A program made the position numbers and the translations under genes. From Piromyces finnis (Eukaryota; Neocallimastigomycota; Neocallimastigomycetes; Neocallimastigales; Neocallimastigaceae), in contig MCFH01000040.1 in assembly GCA_002104945.1 (NCBI GenBank), positions 434,328 through 498,327 of the forward strand: a stretch of DNA of 64,000 bases, written 5' to 3'. Under the pieces are notes generated by a model. It ran no database searches, was not told the DNA's origin, and worked only from the letters and a program-made list of their open reading frames with translations. This document shows, piece by piece, positions 12,079 to 26,500 of the stretch. The first letter of the stretch is position 1, and each line of letters starts with the position of its first letter.

Positions 12079-14213
12079 ATGTCAGAGAATAATAATAATT
12101 TGCAACAACAATTAAATATTTCATTACAACAACAAATAACAACAACAACACCAAAACAACAAAATGTTGAAATGAAAAATACACAAACTACAAATACTGG
12201 AAAAAGAAAGAAAGCTGTAAGAGCTTGTTTTCATTGTCAAAAAGCACATTTAACATGTGATGATGGTAATTTATTGAGATGAATAATAATTTTTATTGAA
12301 TTTTCAAAAAGAATAATGATTTAAACATATATATATATATAATAACGTACAATATATATTTATATTTATAGCAAGACCATGTTCTCGTTGTGTTAAAAGA
12401 GGTATCGCAGATACTTGTACTGATGGTATTAGAAAAAAAGCGAAATATTTAAATGATTTAGATTTAAGTCCAATAGGTAACTTAAATAAAAAAAAAAAAT
12501 AAAAATTTTATAAAAATCTCTTTAAATAAATATATCAATAATATTCATTTTATAAAAAAAAATAGCTACTACTAGTAATCCAATAATATCAAATCCTTCC
12601 TTACTCGAAGATACAATAAAACAAGAAACCCCATTTTTAGCAGCTAACTCTGACTTATTATTACAAGGTATTAATATATATATATATATTTGAATTTAAA
12701 TTATAAAATTATTCGGAAATCCATTAAATATTTTCCTTTTGTTGATTGTTTAAAAATGGAAACTAAAATTTAATAAATTAAAATTGAAATTTAATTTTTT
12801 ATATTTTCTGTTGATAATAATAAAATATTATCAATATAATAAATAAATAAATAAAGCTGCAGCAAGTAGTTCAACAACTCCACAAGTTTTACAAGCAGAT
12901 GCAACAAAAGTTGATCCTTCAATATCAAATTTCCTTCCTTCAAATTTTAATTTTGGTTCAGAAACAGTAAATTTAGAATATTCAATTTTATCAAATATGA
13001 TACAAGCTAATGCTATGAACAATACCAATTCTCCGTCATCACCATTTGTTTTACAAGATATAGGAATGAATAATATTACACCAAATAACAATATTGCTGC
13101 ATCAGTTCGCGACCCTACAAGATTGTATAATACCATTAATGGAAGTATGCTTCCTTCACCACTTAACCCAAATAATCTTAATAGTACGACAGAAGTCTAT
13201 GGAAATGTAAATAAACCATATGATTATAAAGAAGGTTTTCATCATCTAGTTAAATATGTCAAAGGATGGTAAGTTACTTTTAAATAATAATAATAATAAT
13301 ATATATTATAGCTAAAGTTATTAATATAACAATAGATGCTATTTTAAACATTTTTAAATATTAAAGATGTAATAAAAATAATAATAATAGGAATCAAATA
13401 TAAAATTATAAAAATTGTAATAGAATTATTATTTATTTAATATCTAATTCTTTTTCTTCTTTTAAATTATATTTTAAAAAGTATGGAAAAGAAAAATATA
13501 TTACGTATTTGTAGAGCATTAGCTCAATTTAGACCATCATTTATGGCTATTTTAATTCATTTATCAGAGGAAGATTTAATTTTCATGGAAAAATGTTTCC
13601 AACGTACTTTAACTGTAAGGGACTAATTTATATTTTATTAAATAATACAATCATAATGAAATGCTAATTTTCAAAAAGACGTAAAAATAACAATGATTTA
13701 TTATTAATATATGTGTTTTAATAGGAATATGAAAAATTGATAAATTTTTCTGGTACACCAACCGTTGTATGGAGAAGAACAGGAGAAATTGCCTTAGTTG
13801 GAAAAGAATTTTCACTTTTAACGCAATGGCCTCGTGATCAACTTTTAAGTAAAAAAACATATATATATGAAGTAAGTAATTTTATTTTTATATATATTTA
13901 TACTATGGAATATATATTTTATATACTAATTATATTAATCATATTGATAATATTCTTCTTTTTATTTTTACTGCGATATTATAAATTTAAAAAGTTGATG
14001 GATAATTCATCAGCAGTTGAATATTGGGAACAATTTTCATTGATAGCATTTGATACATCACAACAATGTGTTATGACTACCTGTAATTTAATATCCCATC
14101 AAGGAACCACAGTACCATGTGCTTTCTGTTTCACTATTAAAAGAGATATATTTGATGTTCCATTGGCTATCGTTGGAAACTTTTTACCCTTATTTGAAAA
14201 ATTTTCACAATAA
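12079..14213 (+). CDS. Zn2Cys6 transcription factor with PAS-like region, AcuK/Ert1/Gsm1 type
   Basis: Seven exons: 12079..12265, 12372..12476, 12566..12667, 12857..13268, 13482..13614, 13725..13871, 13995..14213; consistent phases, 434 residues. The zinc cluster (about 50-80), reading [14 protein letters not shown] then [16 protein letters not shown], has spacing C-x2-C-x6-C-x5-C-x2-C-x8-C and the RPCxRCxKRGIAD wording typical of the AcuK/Ert1/Rds2 group. A low-complexity Asn/Ser/Thr linker follows. The conserved C-terminal part includes LVKYVKGC, a region rich in FRPSF and LxEED, and a PAS-like segment ([20 protein letters not shown]). In ascomycetes these factors control gluconeogenic genes such as PCK1 and FBP1. 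Nuclear DNA binding is expected. The Gln-rich N-terminus is specific to this copy. Direct targets cannot be read from the sequence. Confidence 0.9.
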
Positions 14214-15268
14214 TTTTTTTTTTATATCTTTCTTTTTTTCTACTACTTTGACGCTTTCAAAAATTTTGTAAAAAAGAAAATAACAATGACTTTATCATTT
14301 AGAACATTTAATTTTAGATTAAATTACTTTTTTTTTCTATTTTATTTTTCAATTTAATAGTAAATATATTAATACATCAGTATGAAATGACTTTAATAAT
14401 ATTATAATCTTTATAAAATAATAATAAATACTGATCTCATAAGACATTTGTATATAAACAAATAATATATATAAATTATTATTTATTTAATTATACTTTT
14501 TATAAAAAAAAAAAAAAAAGTAATATGCAATAAATTTTAAAATAAAAAATTTAGAATATTCTAATAATTATTGAAAAGGTTAATAAATTAAATTAAATTT
14601 TTAAACTAACCCTTTTTAATTATATTAAAGATAATAAAATCTTTTTTTTTACTCTTAACCATATTCAAACAATGATGATAGCTTTAATGTATCGTTTTTA
14701 GTATTTTAAAGACCTTAATTTTCTTACTTTTTATACTAATTTCATAATTCCTATTGGTATTTATTACTATAATAATATTTTTATTTTCATTTTATAAAAT
14801 CAACAGTTATAAATTAATTTTGGAGTATTTTTGTTTCGACAAATTTAACTTTACTAATGTATTTGAAATAAAAAAAAAAAAAAAAAGAATAATTAATTTT
14901 TATTTTTATATATATATATTTTTTAATTTTTATAACATAAAAATACATTAGTTTTATATTATAAAAGCGTAAAGCAATATAAAAAAAAAAAAGTATAAAA
15001 ATATATATATAATAATTATAAGTAAAGTAGATTTTCATAAAAATTATATATATTTATTCTATTCTATTATTATAATTATAATGTTACAATCATAATTTTA
15101 ATAGGGTTATGTTTAAATAAAATTTTAATACTATAATAGTTGGAATAGTATAATATTATTAGTAGCAAACCCTTTTTTTTTTATTTTTTATTTAGTATAA
15201 CGATAATTTAAGAATATTTTATTATTTTATTTTAATATATTTAATATATCATAAATTAATTAATTTTT

Positions 15269-15327
<59 letters not shown>

Positions 15328-15529
15328 TACGTATTAAATTATTAAAAAAAAATTACTTTTATATATTAAATTTATATAGAAACTATTTTTATTTTAGAAT
15401 TTATTCGATAAAAAGAAAAAAAAATAATTAGAAATTTATAATAATTAACGATATCATTATCATTATTTTTTTTAATAAAGTGTACAAATTTTAAAAGCAA
15501 TCATAATAAAATAAAAATAAAAAGTAAAA
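14214..15529. other. gene-free A/T stretch
   Basis: No supported gene in 1.3 kb. Contains poly(A) near 14503..14519 and an (AAT)n array at 15272..15323. Short open frames around 14754..15038 are A/T-biased on both strands and show no family similarity. Confidence 0.7.
15272..15323. repeat. (AAT)n microsatellite
   Basis: About 17 uninterrupted AAT units upstream of the TTC1-like gene. Confidence 0.95.
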
Positions 15530-17270
15530 ATGTCTGATAGTGAAGAGGAATGGGCTGATGCTATTTCATGTATATATATATTCTAAAAAAAGGCAATAAT
15601 TTAAATGAATACACTCTTAATTTATATAAATTATTATAATATTATCTATTATCTATTATCTATTATCTATTATTATTATTATTATTATTATTATTTTTTT
15701 AGCATACCCTGATGAAGAATTTAAGGATGCAGTAGATGATAATATAGAATATTATTTTAAAAGAAATCCAGTAATAGTTAAAAAATCCTTATTTACTTTA
15801 CCAGAATATAATGAAGCTGATTCAGATAATGAAATTAATAACTCTAAAACTGGAAATAATATTAATAATAATAACGATAATTCTATGTCTCATTCTAATA
15901 GTATAGAGACTATTAATAATAATTCTTTAAATGATAATACGGAGCCTTCAACAAATAAAAAAGAGCATTTATCTGCGCATAGACAACCACCAATTGATTT
16001 AAGAAAAGAAAATTTTAATATCACAAATATTATGGAAGAAGAAACTATGAAAGAAGCTTCTTCACAAGAAACTTTGCATGAGTCAGAAGAAGAAAAGGAA
16101 ATAAGACAATTAGAAGAAGAAATTGATAAAATTCTTTCATGTTCCCCAGAAGAAATTGAGGTAAAATAAATAGGATATTCTATATTGACTAAATACAAAA
16201 TACATTCTTAAAATACGTTATACTTTTATGATTATTATAGGTTTTCTTTATTAATCATAATTATATTTATTTATTTAATCTCTTTTTATATATTTATATA
16301 ATGAACTAAAATATATTTTTCATTATAATAATATTATTTTTGATATTTTAATATAATTATTCTAATAAATAATAATGATAACGATAAATTATCCAACAGG
16401 GTTTAGTTAATGAGGCTAAAAGACATAAAGAATTAGGAAATCAACATTTTAAAGAAAAAAATTATATTAAAGCGTTAGATGAATATAAGCAAGCAACTGA
16501 TATATGTCCACATTCTCAAAAAGAAGATTTAGCAATTTATTATAATAATATGGCTGCTTGTTACGTTTATATTGTAAGTAGAAATAATTTTTTTTTTTCG
16601 AAAACATAATATGACTTTTAAAATATAAACTAAAAATAATATAATAATTATGTTATACTTGAATAAATGTTTATTTTATAAATATAAATGATACTATATT
16701 AACTTTTTATATTTTCTTTTTTTTTATTATCACCATCATTTATTTTTGACTATTTATTATTCTATTCTAGGGTACAAATGAACAAGTGGCGACTTATTGT
16801 ACAAGAGCTTTAGATTGTAACCCAAATTATGTAAAAGCTTTGGTTAGAAGAGCTTATGCCAATGAGAAAATAGGAAAATCATTTTCTATTTCCCAAGCTA
16901 TTGAAGATCATAAAAAAGTTTTAGAATTAGACCCTGATAATAATAATGCTTCACGTAAAGCAATAGGAAGATTAGAAATAATGCTTAAAGTTCAACAAGA
17001 AAAAGAAAAAGAAGAAATGTTAGGTAATAATAAAATCTAAAGTATCAAATTCTTTTTATTAATGATATAAAGTTATTAATTTTTTCTTTTCTTTTTTTTT
17101 TAATGATATTTAAATTAATAAAAAAAAAATATATATATATAAAATTTATAGCTAAAATGAAAGATGTTGGTAATAAATTATTAGGAAAGCTTGGCCTTTC
17201 TCTTGATAATTTTAATTTACAACAAAATGCTAATGGTGGTTATTCTATTAACATGAATAACTCAAATTAA
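15530..17270 (+). CDS. TTC1: TPR protein, TTC1-like
   Basis: Five exons: 15530..15569, 15703..16160, 16400..16573, 16771..17023, 17152..17270; phases agree, 347 residues. The N-terminal half is acidic and Asn-rich (begins MSDSEEEWADAIS). Tetratricopeptide repeats start near residue 167: EAKRHKELGNQHFKEKNY-IKALDEYKQA, then AIYYNNMAACYVYI, then a third repeat with CTRALDCNPNYVKALVRRAYANEKIG and KKVLELDPDN. The tail KMKDVGNKLLGKLGLSLDNFNL matches the C-terminal extension shared by TTC1 and related co-chaperone TPR proteins. Human TTC1 is a cytosolic adaptor reported to bind Hsp70/Hsp90 tails and G alpha subunits; that role here is by family only. The first exon is short but opens with a good acidic start typical of the group. 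Confidence 0.87.
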
Positions 17271-18438
17271 TTAAAGAGTATATATATAGTTTCATTTTAT
17301 TTAATTTATTTATTATGTTTTTCATAATATTTTTCTCCTTATAAAAACGTATTTTCAAATTTAAACCATCATCCCCCTCTTTTTCATTTTTATTATAATG
17401 TAAATATTTAATAGTTTAAGCAAAAAAACATATTTTTAATGATAATAATAGCACATATATTAATAACAATATAATTTATAATGCCATCTATTTAAATAAA
17501 TAACTAAAAAATAAATATACAACAATAAAACATTTTAACTATTTACCATCAAAATAAAAATCAATTAATTTATAATAAATAATTGGTTATTTTTATATGT
17601 TGTTATTAAAAAACTTTAATAAAAACTAGTTTTTATAACTCCACTTTTAAAATAAATATATAAATATTTGAATTTTTCTCTCTCTCTCTCTCTCTCTTTT
17701 TTTTTTTTTTTTTATTTTTCTCAAACACTTTATATATATATATAGCTTTAAAATATCTTATACTCAATAAACCTAATAATTATTTCTATCATATTATCAT
17801 ATTATTATTTCAACACTACATTACATAATATTTTTTATTTCTTTTTTTTTTATTTTTTTTTTATTATTTCTTTTTTTTTATTTTATTTATTTTATTTTTT
17901 TTTTGCTATTGCTTTTACTTATTGTGTTTATTTAGTTGATTAAGAAATATTAAATAAATGTTTATAAATATATATATATATAATATTATATTAAAAAACA
18001 ATATTATTAATTTTTCGTTTACTGAAGAATGTGTAATATATTTTATGATTTATTTATTAGTTTATATATATTATTATTTTGTTTGATGGGTTTATATTAT
18101 CATAAGAATATAAAACCTATGTTTTTTTTATTATTTATTATTATTTGCATTAAGTATTTATGATTATTGTGTTTAATTTATTAATCTTTAATCAAAAAGA
18201 TATAAAACTAATAATTTATATTTAACAACTTTATAAAATTAGTTTTCAATCCCTTTATATATTTATATTTTTATTATTTGATATAAAATTAATTTTTAAG
18301 TTGTTTATCTAAATTTCTATTGCTTATTTTATATTTTTGATATGAAAAACGCTTAAGCACCACTATATAATATATTATATATAAAATAAATAAAAATTAA
18401 TATACACATATTTTCTTCTTCTTATTTATTTTTATTGT
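17271..18438. other. gene-free stretch between convergent genes
   Basis: A/T-rich 3' flanks of the TTC1-like and Sec61 gamma genes. A short (TC)n tract lies at 17677..17697, followed by T runs. No coding exon seen. Confidence 0.7.
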
Positions 18439-18854
18439 TTATACATACACAATGATGTTGTTAATTGGGATGTGGATAAGCTTAACAAAGTAACCAATGA
18501 AACCCATGATAAAGAAACCCATAGCAACAGCTCTTGAGATTTGAATGAATTCTATTAATTAAAAAGTAAAGTAAATATTTAATATACTGTTGATACCTTT
18601 TTTATACTCTGAACAAATCTTTTTTTTTTTTTTTATTTATTTATTTCACATATATAATTAAGTTTTCAATGTATAAATGCAATTCCTTTGAATTGTTTAT
18701 ATTCTATTTGCCATTTAATTTAATTATTTATTTTTGTTTTCACATATATACCTCTACGATCTGGCTTAGTACATCTTTGAATGAGTTGCTTAGCATCCTT
18801 GAAGTATTGCTTTTGTTCAGCAACAAAACCAGTTTCAGCGTTCTTTTCAACCAT
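18439..18854 (-). CDS. SEC61G: Protein translocon subunit Sec61 gamma (Sss1)
   Basis: Two exons, 18854..18752 and 18551..18439, phase 1 at the junction, 71 residues, the normal length of the family. The amphipathic N-terminal helix contains [26 protein letters not shown]. The single C-terminal membrane helix follows, with [20 protein letters not shown] and [11 protein letters not shown], which are near-invariant features of Sec61 gamma/SecE. It clamps the Sec61 alpha halves in the ER membrane translocon. Coding bases are visibly less A/T-biased than surrounding DNA, as expected for a highly expressed gene. Confidence 0.97.
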
Positions 18855-20538
18855 TTTTATTAATTATATTATTTATTTTATTTGTTTTTATTTAAAAAAT
18901 ATAGATTAAATTTTTAAATTTTATTTTTAAAAGATAAAAAATCTTAATGAAGAATTTTTTTTTTACTTTTTATTTACTTTTATTTTTCTTTTTATTCTTA
19001 ATAAATATATTTTATTAAAAAAATAAATAAGCTTATTAAAGCTATATTTTAATATTTATTTTAGACTTTTTTATTATATTGTAGTATATTTCATTTTAAT
19101 GATTTTAATTTATTTTTAATATTACAAATTTAATTAAATAGAATATAAAAGTTGATGTTATTACAACTAAATTAATTTTATTATTTAATATTATTATGTG
19201 TATATTACATAATATATAATAAGAAGAACACTATTAAATATATTTATAATATATTATACAATAAATGGATTATTTAATTTATTAATAAATCTTCATATTA
19301 TTAATTAGTATTTGGAAATAATAATGTATAACTATAATTAATGAATAAATTAATTAAAAAAATATAAATTTATATATATAATACATATAAAGTGTATATA
19401 TACATTTTATTATATATCAATAATTGATTTTAATTTAACCAATCATTTCAACACACATATTCTTACTTTTTAATGATATATATTAAAATAAGAGTGAATT
19501 TTATATTGATAAATTTTATAAATTAGAAATATAACACATAATAAATAATAATATATAATATAATTATTAAATAAATATAGAAACTAAAAATGATGATTAT
19601 ACCTTATTCAGTAATATTCTAATGGATTCTTATGGGTTATCCTTTTACCAAATGCTACGTATACTTAAAATGTATACATTGTTTATTAGATACTGTTAAA
19701 TTATTCTAATAAAAAAATTGTATTTAAATTGTTACATAAAAAATAACGCTATCGTGGTATATCTATATTTTAACATTAATTATAATAGTTGATACAAGTT
19801 ATTAATTTTTATGATCTCTTATTCCATGACGTATTGATTTATTGTATTTGAATGTTGTTATTAAGTTTTGAACTAAACTATTATTAATAAAGTATTACAA
19901 ATAAACTATATAAACCTAATTATTTATAAAAATATTTTGTAATACAAAGTAATACAAAAAACTTAATTATTCTAAATCAAGAGTGTTAATATTTAGAATC
20001 AAAGTGTTTTATGTTTATATAATTCAATAATGCTTTTTTTTTTTTAAGTTTATAGACTTTATAAAAATGTGGTATTTGTGGAACATATATTTTTTAAAAT
20101 TATATATATTTATTTATTTCAATAATAATAAAAAATAGATACAAATAAATTTAATAATTTACAAAAAATCAAAAAATATTGATATTATTAAAAAAAAAAA
20201 GAGAATAATTTTTTAAAGGTTATTTATAGAAATAAAAATTATTAAATATTTCTTATTATAAATTATTATATGTTTTAATGATAATGAGTATAATAATTAT
20301 TTTAATTGATTAATAAATAAATAAATAAATAAATTAAAGAAAATGAAGATATAAAATGAGATAATAAAATAAAATGAAATTATAAGATACGGGTATGTAT
20401 TTTAAAGAAAAGATTTAGCTTTTTTCTTTTTTTTTTTTTTTTTTTTTAATGATATCATTTTAAAAAAAAAAGAAAATCGAAATAATTTTTCATTAATAAT
20501 AATATAAATTATTTATGATAGATTAACTGCATGGTCAT
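18855..20538. other. gene-free A/T stretch
   Basis: Upstream region of Sec61 gamma and 3' flank of the polymerase epsilon gene. A slightly more complex patch lies near 19590..19850 but has no open frame, tRNA-like fold or complete snoRNA box set that I can defend. Confidence 0.65.
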
Positions 20539-23500
20539 TTAATGAGAATTAATAATTAAAATATTACTGATAACTTCATCTAATAATTTCATATTATAAT
20601 ATTTAGCAATATGTTTAAAGGTAGTGAGCTGTACCATAAATTCATCATAATCTATATATAATTTATAGTCTCCTCCACAGTGACATTTACTAGAAATATT
20701 ATCTCCTTTAAGACTACGACATTTAGTACATACCAAATCTTGAAGTTGGAAGGCCATGGCTTTTGTTTGAATAATTTCTAAAAGACGATCTTCAATAATT
20801 CTTGGGTCATATTCCATTTTACAACCAGGACAACTCCAAAAAGTAACTGTGGAATTAGATATAGAGTGATTCGTTTTTTTCTTGGTTTGATTTTGATTAT
20901 TCATTATATTAACATTTCCATTGATGTTTTCATTTTCATCATTACTTATATCATCACTGTCACTGTTACTATTATTTCGGGAATTATATTGTTTTTTCAT
21001 TTTTGCAATAAGGGAATGATAATCTTTTGAGCTTTCATTATCTTCATTTTCTCTGCATAAATCAATATCACGACAATAATTACAATATTCACAAATAACT
21101 TGTCCTAGTTTAAAGGAGGTACATGGGTTTTTGAATTGAGCTTCTTCACTAAATTCACGAATATGAATAAGTTCCAAAAGATTACGCTTTAAAACTCTTA
21201 CAGAATATTCTACTGTTTTATCGAGTGAGAGAACATAGCAAAAGTATTTAACAAATTCCAAGGTTGCATTATTTCTTTTTAAGTATGAACCTGGAGGTTC
21301 TGGAAATTCATAAAGAATGGCTTCTTCAGTATCATGACTAGTTTGGTATTTTTCATGAATGGTACTTACTTCTTCTAATAAGGCTCTTGTTAATCCACTA
21401 CTGATTAATTTACGTTTGAAATCTATCTCTTCTTTAGAATTATTCTTTTTGGGTCCTTCTTTTTCGTTTTCAGCATCTGTCAAAATATTATCATTTTCTT
21501 CTATATTATATTTTTCTTTGGTTTTTTTCATACATACTGAGAAAAGATATTCGGAAAAGTAACGATCAAATAACATTTGATATGCTATTGGTAAATACTT
21601 TTTAATATTCCATTGAGAAATGATACACTGGGCTCTCAATTGTTTATTCATGACCATATCAATAGTAGCATTAGGTGATAAACTAGTCATACCACCAAAA
21701 TTGGCATAATCCATCCATATTAAGGTATCCCAACATTGTGTTGGATTTAATTCTAAACCACTGAAAAGTTGCTTTGAAATAATTGTTCGAATAACATATC
21801 CCATATGATTAATAGCATTAGCAACACTAGTTTTTGATGACATGATAATAATTTTTCTAAAGTTAGCATATATAACCTTTAATCCAAGATTACGGAATTC
21901 AGCAAGAAGTTGCATAAAAACTTTTTTCATAATACCATGAATCAAATTAAAAAGAGCTGGATCATAAAGTTTTGAACTTGGACTGGTGATCCAACGATAA
22001 AAGTGTTCAATCATCATATCAGCAAACCTATTTTTTTTATCACGAACTTCGTTATTCCAGGAAATAATTAAAGTACGGAATAGTTTAAATGTTTGGGCAG
22101 AAATGGCATTTTCATCCATAACTTGAATCATAGAAGTTTGAATTAAATCTTTTTTATTTTCATCAACATTCATTTCTGTATTATTATTATTATTATTATT
22201 ATTATTAGAAATCATTGCTATATGATCATTTAGAGTATGTTGGGCCATTGAACTTTCAAAACCAATTGTACCCCCTCCTTCAATTTCATTAATAACATTA
22301 GCTTGTTGAATTGTGTTGACAGCTAAATTGATTAGATCAATTTCCATACTAATTTGATCATACATACCTGGAACATTTATTTCCAAATTTTCTATTTCAT
22401 CAATAGAATTATAATTTTCGTCATCTTCACGACTACCTAAATCGGGTTTGCTAGAAGGTGAATACCATAAAAGCATACCCTCTCTTTGAAGTCTTCTAGA
22501 AAAGAAAATATCTGCTAAGAAAATTGGATAATCATTTTCAATATTACAGAATGGTATATCAGCATATCTAGCTAATGCAATACGTTCAGTAAGCCAACCA
22601 TTAACATTAAATAAATGTGACATAATTCTTCTACAAATTGGTCTTTGCCAGTCCAGAGCTGGGAATTGATTATCCCGTTTATAGGATGAGATAAATACAA
22701 CAGGGAAATCATTTATACTTGGAATATTTTCACCAAGTTGTTGCTGATTTAAAAATGATTGAATTATGAGAACTGTAGGCTTGTGTCTTTCACTATGATA
22801 CTTTGAAAGAATTTTCTGAATATTTTGGAAAGCCTTTTCTTTATCTCCGAAGATTTCAGATTGCCAATCAACAATTTCATGATATCTAAAAACATTATCA
22901 TCATTTATTTCACCACTTTTAATTTTGGCATTACGTTTTTCGCTATATAGTTTGGTCATATTTGGCATTTGATTAATCTGGGAAGCATCAACAATATTAA
23001 TATAAGCTTTAGCAGAATCGGTAGAATAAATACAAAATATATGACGACTGTCTGAATAAGTATGATATAAAAATATATATTCAAGTGCTTCTTTATCATT
23101 TAAATAAGGTCTTTTTGATACATCTTCTGGTTGAAGATATTCCATTGAAATACCTTTATCAATGTTTCTGACTACTTCACGGTTAACTCTTGTAATACAA
23201 CCAATATCAATCAATACTCTATATAACAATGGAATTTGAGTTTCGTATACCCCTTCAATAGATGGATGACTTATGAAACTAGATATAACTTTCATATTCT
23301 CTTTATATACATTTTCAGGCATTTTAAATTCGTAAAGGTATAAATTTTTGTGGGAACGAGGCAATATTTTATTAACTTTTTTAACACTATATAGGTTTTC
23401 AATTGAATTTCCATTTTCGTCTATTTCAAAACCTCCAGATGAAATTTCATTTCCTGTATATGGTGTCTTACTATTAACATAAAATATTCTAGGTACTAAA

Positions 23501-26500
23501 AGTTTAATCATTTGAATTCTTCCATCAACTAATACCCATAAACGAAATTCTCCAGGCTTTTCGCTTTCTGTAACGCTTAAAATTTCCCAACAATTAGACA
23601 TCACAGCATAATTTTGTTTTTGGAATAAAGATGACAAAGCTCCCGAGTTCAATGAACTTTTAAATGAAGATCCATTGGTTTCTTGAAGCTTTCTGCGTTT
23701 CATTCTATTAATTCTTTGTCTTTTCCATTTTTTCTTCATGTATTCTAACCAAGCTGGATAATCTGTGTCCATATCTGGCATTTCACCTAAATCTTCCATT
23801 TTATCATCATAAATATCATCAACAGCCATAGAATCATCATTATTTTCTTCATTTGATTTTCTTTTTTTAACAATTTGTTTTTTATTAACAATGGGTATAA
23901 ATTTTGGTTTTTGAGTGTTATTATTTTCATTAATAACCATATCTTCCATATCACCAATTAATTCTTCTTGTGATTTTGGTTGGTCATTAATCGATTCTGG
24001 ACTATTAGAATTCTCTTCTAATAATTTTTTATTTTCTTTAGGTTGGACTTTGAACATATCAGTAATATGGTGTTGTTTTAATTTATCATCTCTAGTAACC
24101 AATCTTTTGAAAAGCCATTCTGGATAATGAATGCGAGGAACAGGATTGCGAACTTTTTGCATTGCTGCAGGAATAGTGATTAATTTTTGAATTACAGATC
24201 CAAATCTTTCTAAATAATATTGCCAATCTAAAATAGATCGGATATCAAAATCTTGGAGATTACTGTCTTTCAACCAACGCTTTAAGAAATATTTCTTTAC
24301 GCTTGGTTCAGCTTGGAAAATAGCTACTGGAATAGCTCTTTCACTAACAGCGTAACCAGCTGGCTTAGCAGAGATAATAAATTTACAAGCTAAACCCTTA
24401 TCTTTAACCATTTGATCTCCAAGAAATTCCGCTAAACGTCTTGCTGTACTAATAGAAGTTGATTTCTGACTACCATATTCTTCAAGAGATTTACTCATAC
24501 TTCTATTTTCAGAAATTAATTCAAACAATTCTTCATCACCAACATCTTTTCCTTTACTAAATAATAAATCAAGCCACTGATCAGCAACTTTTGCTACAGA
24601 AGCATAACACTCTTCAAGAGTGTCACCCTTTAAGAAATTACTGAAAAGTGATTTTTGGAAAATTTTAATTAACTTTAATTCACCACGTCTCTTAACTTCA
24701 AAACCTTTTAATTCGGCTAAAGAACCATTTGGGTTAAAAACAGCATAACGCTTTTTTAATAATTTATCTTCTTGTGTTGATGATGGAAGAATCATAGCAC
24801 GATATGGACCATCAACTTCAAAGAAAATACTATTTTCACTTTTAGTTTGATATTCATAAGTATTTTCATTTACAAGTGTTTGATATTGATGATTGGTATA
24901 ATTATCATGTACTAAGTGATTTAACATTACACATGGATAAGATAAATAGTGAACTTTATCGTTTTTAAATTTGAATATGTAGTTTTCTGGGAAAGATTTT
25001 GGAAGAATACACCAAATACCATCAGTGTCCAATTCTAATGGGCGCCCAATTCTTTCTACTAATTGTCTGGCCATTTGAATAATATTTGAACCAGTAAAAC
25101 ATACAACACCAGCCATTTCCATTGAATACCATCTCGAACCTTTTCTCATGACATAACCATAGAATGAATTTAAAATACATTTATGAGCTAATTGAAGGGA
25201 ATCATATAAGACAACCATTTTTTTTGCTTTTTCAATTTCTGCATTAATTCCTGACTTCATAGCAGATGATAATTCTCTTTTAGCTCTTTTCAGTAATCCT
25301 TTATATTCATAACGACGATCACGGAAATTTCTTACTGTATTAACATAAAATGGATGCTCACGCTGGCAAACAATAGACTCACGCTCAACAACTTTAGTTT
25401 CTTTTTTTCTTTTATAAACTTTTTGACAATAATCACCAAGACGTTTATGAATTAAAGTGGCTTGCTCGGTTGCATTTAACTGTGAGAAATCTCTTAGATT
25501 ACCTCCTTTAATTTTAGGTGGGAATTTTTCAGTCATAAGTTGAGATTTTATCATATTATATTCTGCTCTTGTACCTGGATAACATTCACCACGCCATTGC
25601 CATTGCATTCTTCTTTGACAATTAGATCCATTTTGATTAAAATCGCAAGAGGCACAATCTTTTTCAGATACCAAGGCATCAGGTTGTAAACGATTAGTCA
25701 AAATAATATTCGGATACATTGCACCAACATCCAAGTGATAAATTAATGGTGGTTCTTTTCTTATTGGGTTTTGTCTTAAATTAATTAATTTATTATAAAT
25801 ATCTTCTCTTATTTCTTCTAAGTTTAATACATCATCCATTGATTGCTTTCCTTCTACTTCAATACTAAATTTCAAAGCCTTATCTAAATCATTAATAAGT
25901 TTATCAACTACGCTAACATCTAAATTGAAATCATATGACAAATCACTTCTAAAAACGCCAGCTTCTAATGCTTCAACATGACCACCTACGTATGTTTCTG
26001 TATCAAGTAAATGACCTTCGTACATTTTAATTGCTGGGTCAATATGTTTATTAGGCATAATTACTTTTGCTAAATAAGCTTGAACCATCAATAATGACTC
26101 ACAAAGAGTACCAGAACCTTTTCTTAATACTTCATCTGGGCATAATGGAATAATGTTACATAAGGAGAAAATAAATGGATGTACATATTTCATATATAAA
26201 TAATATGTTGCTACAGCATCAGATACAGAATATTGAGATAATGTTTGAGGCTGTTCAATTGCAAATCTTGTTTATAAATATATGATTTTATAGATTTAGA
26301 TAAATATTAATAGTTAGCATAAATATAAATAATTTAAATAATTTATTTTCATATTTAATTAATATCTTATATTATACCTTGTCATATCTTCTGGATCAAT
26401 TTCCATAGGATTATATCCTAATTTTGCAGTAGTGACAGCCTTATTTAATGATATTTAAAAATTAATTTTTATTATTAATTTCGCATTTATTTTATAAAAT

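Noticed and set aside
19588-19850. Possible C/D snoRNA starting at AATGATGA
   Set aside because: No matching D box (CTGA) at a fitting distance and no terminal stem.
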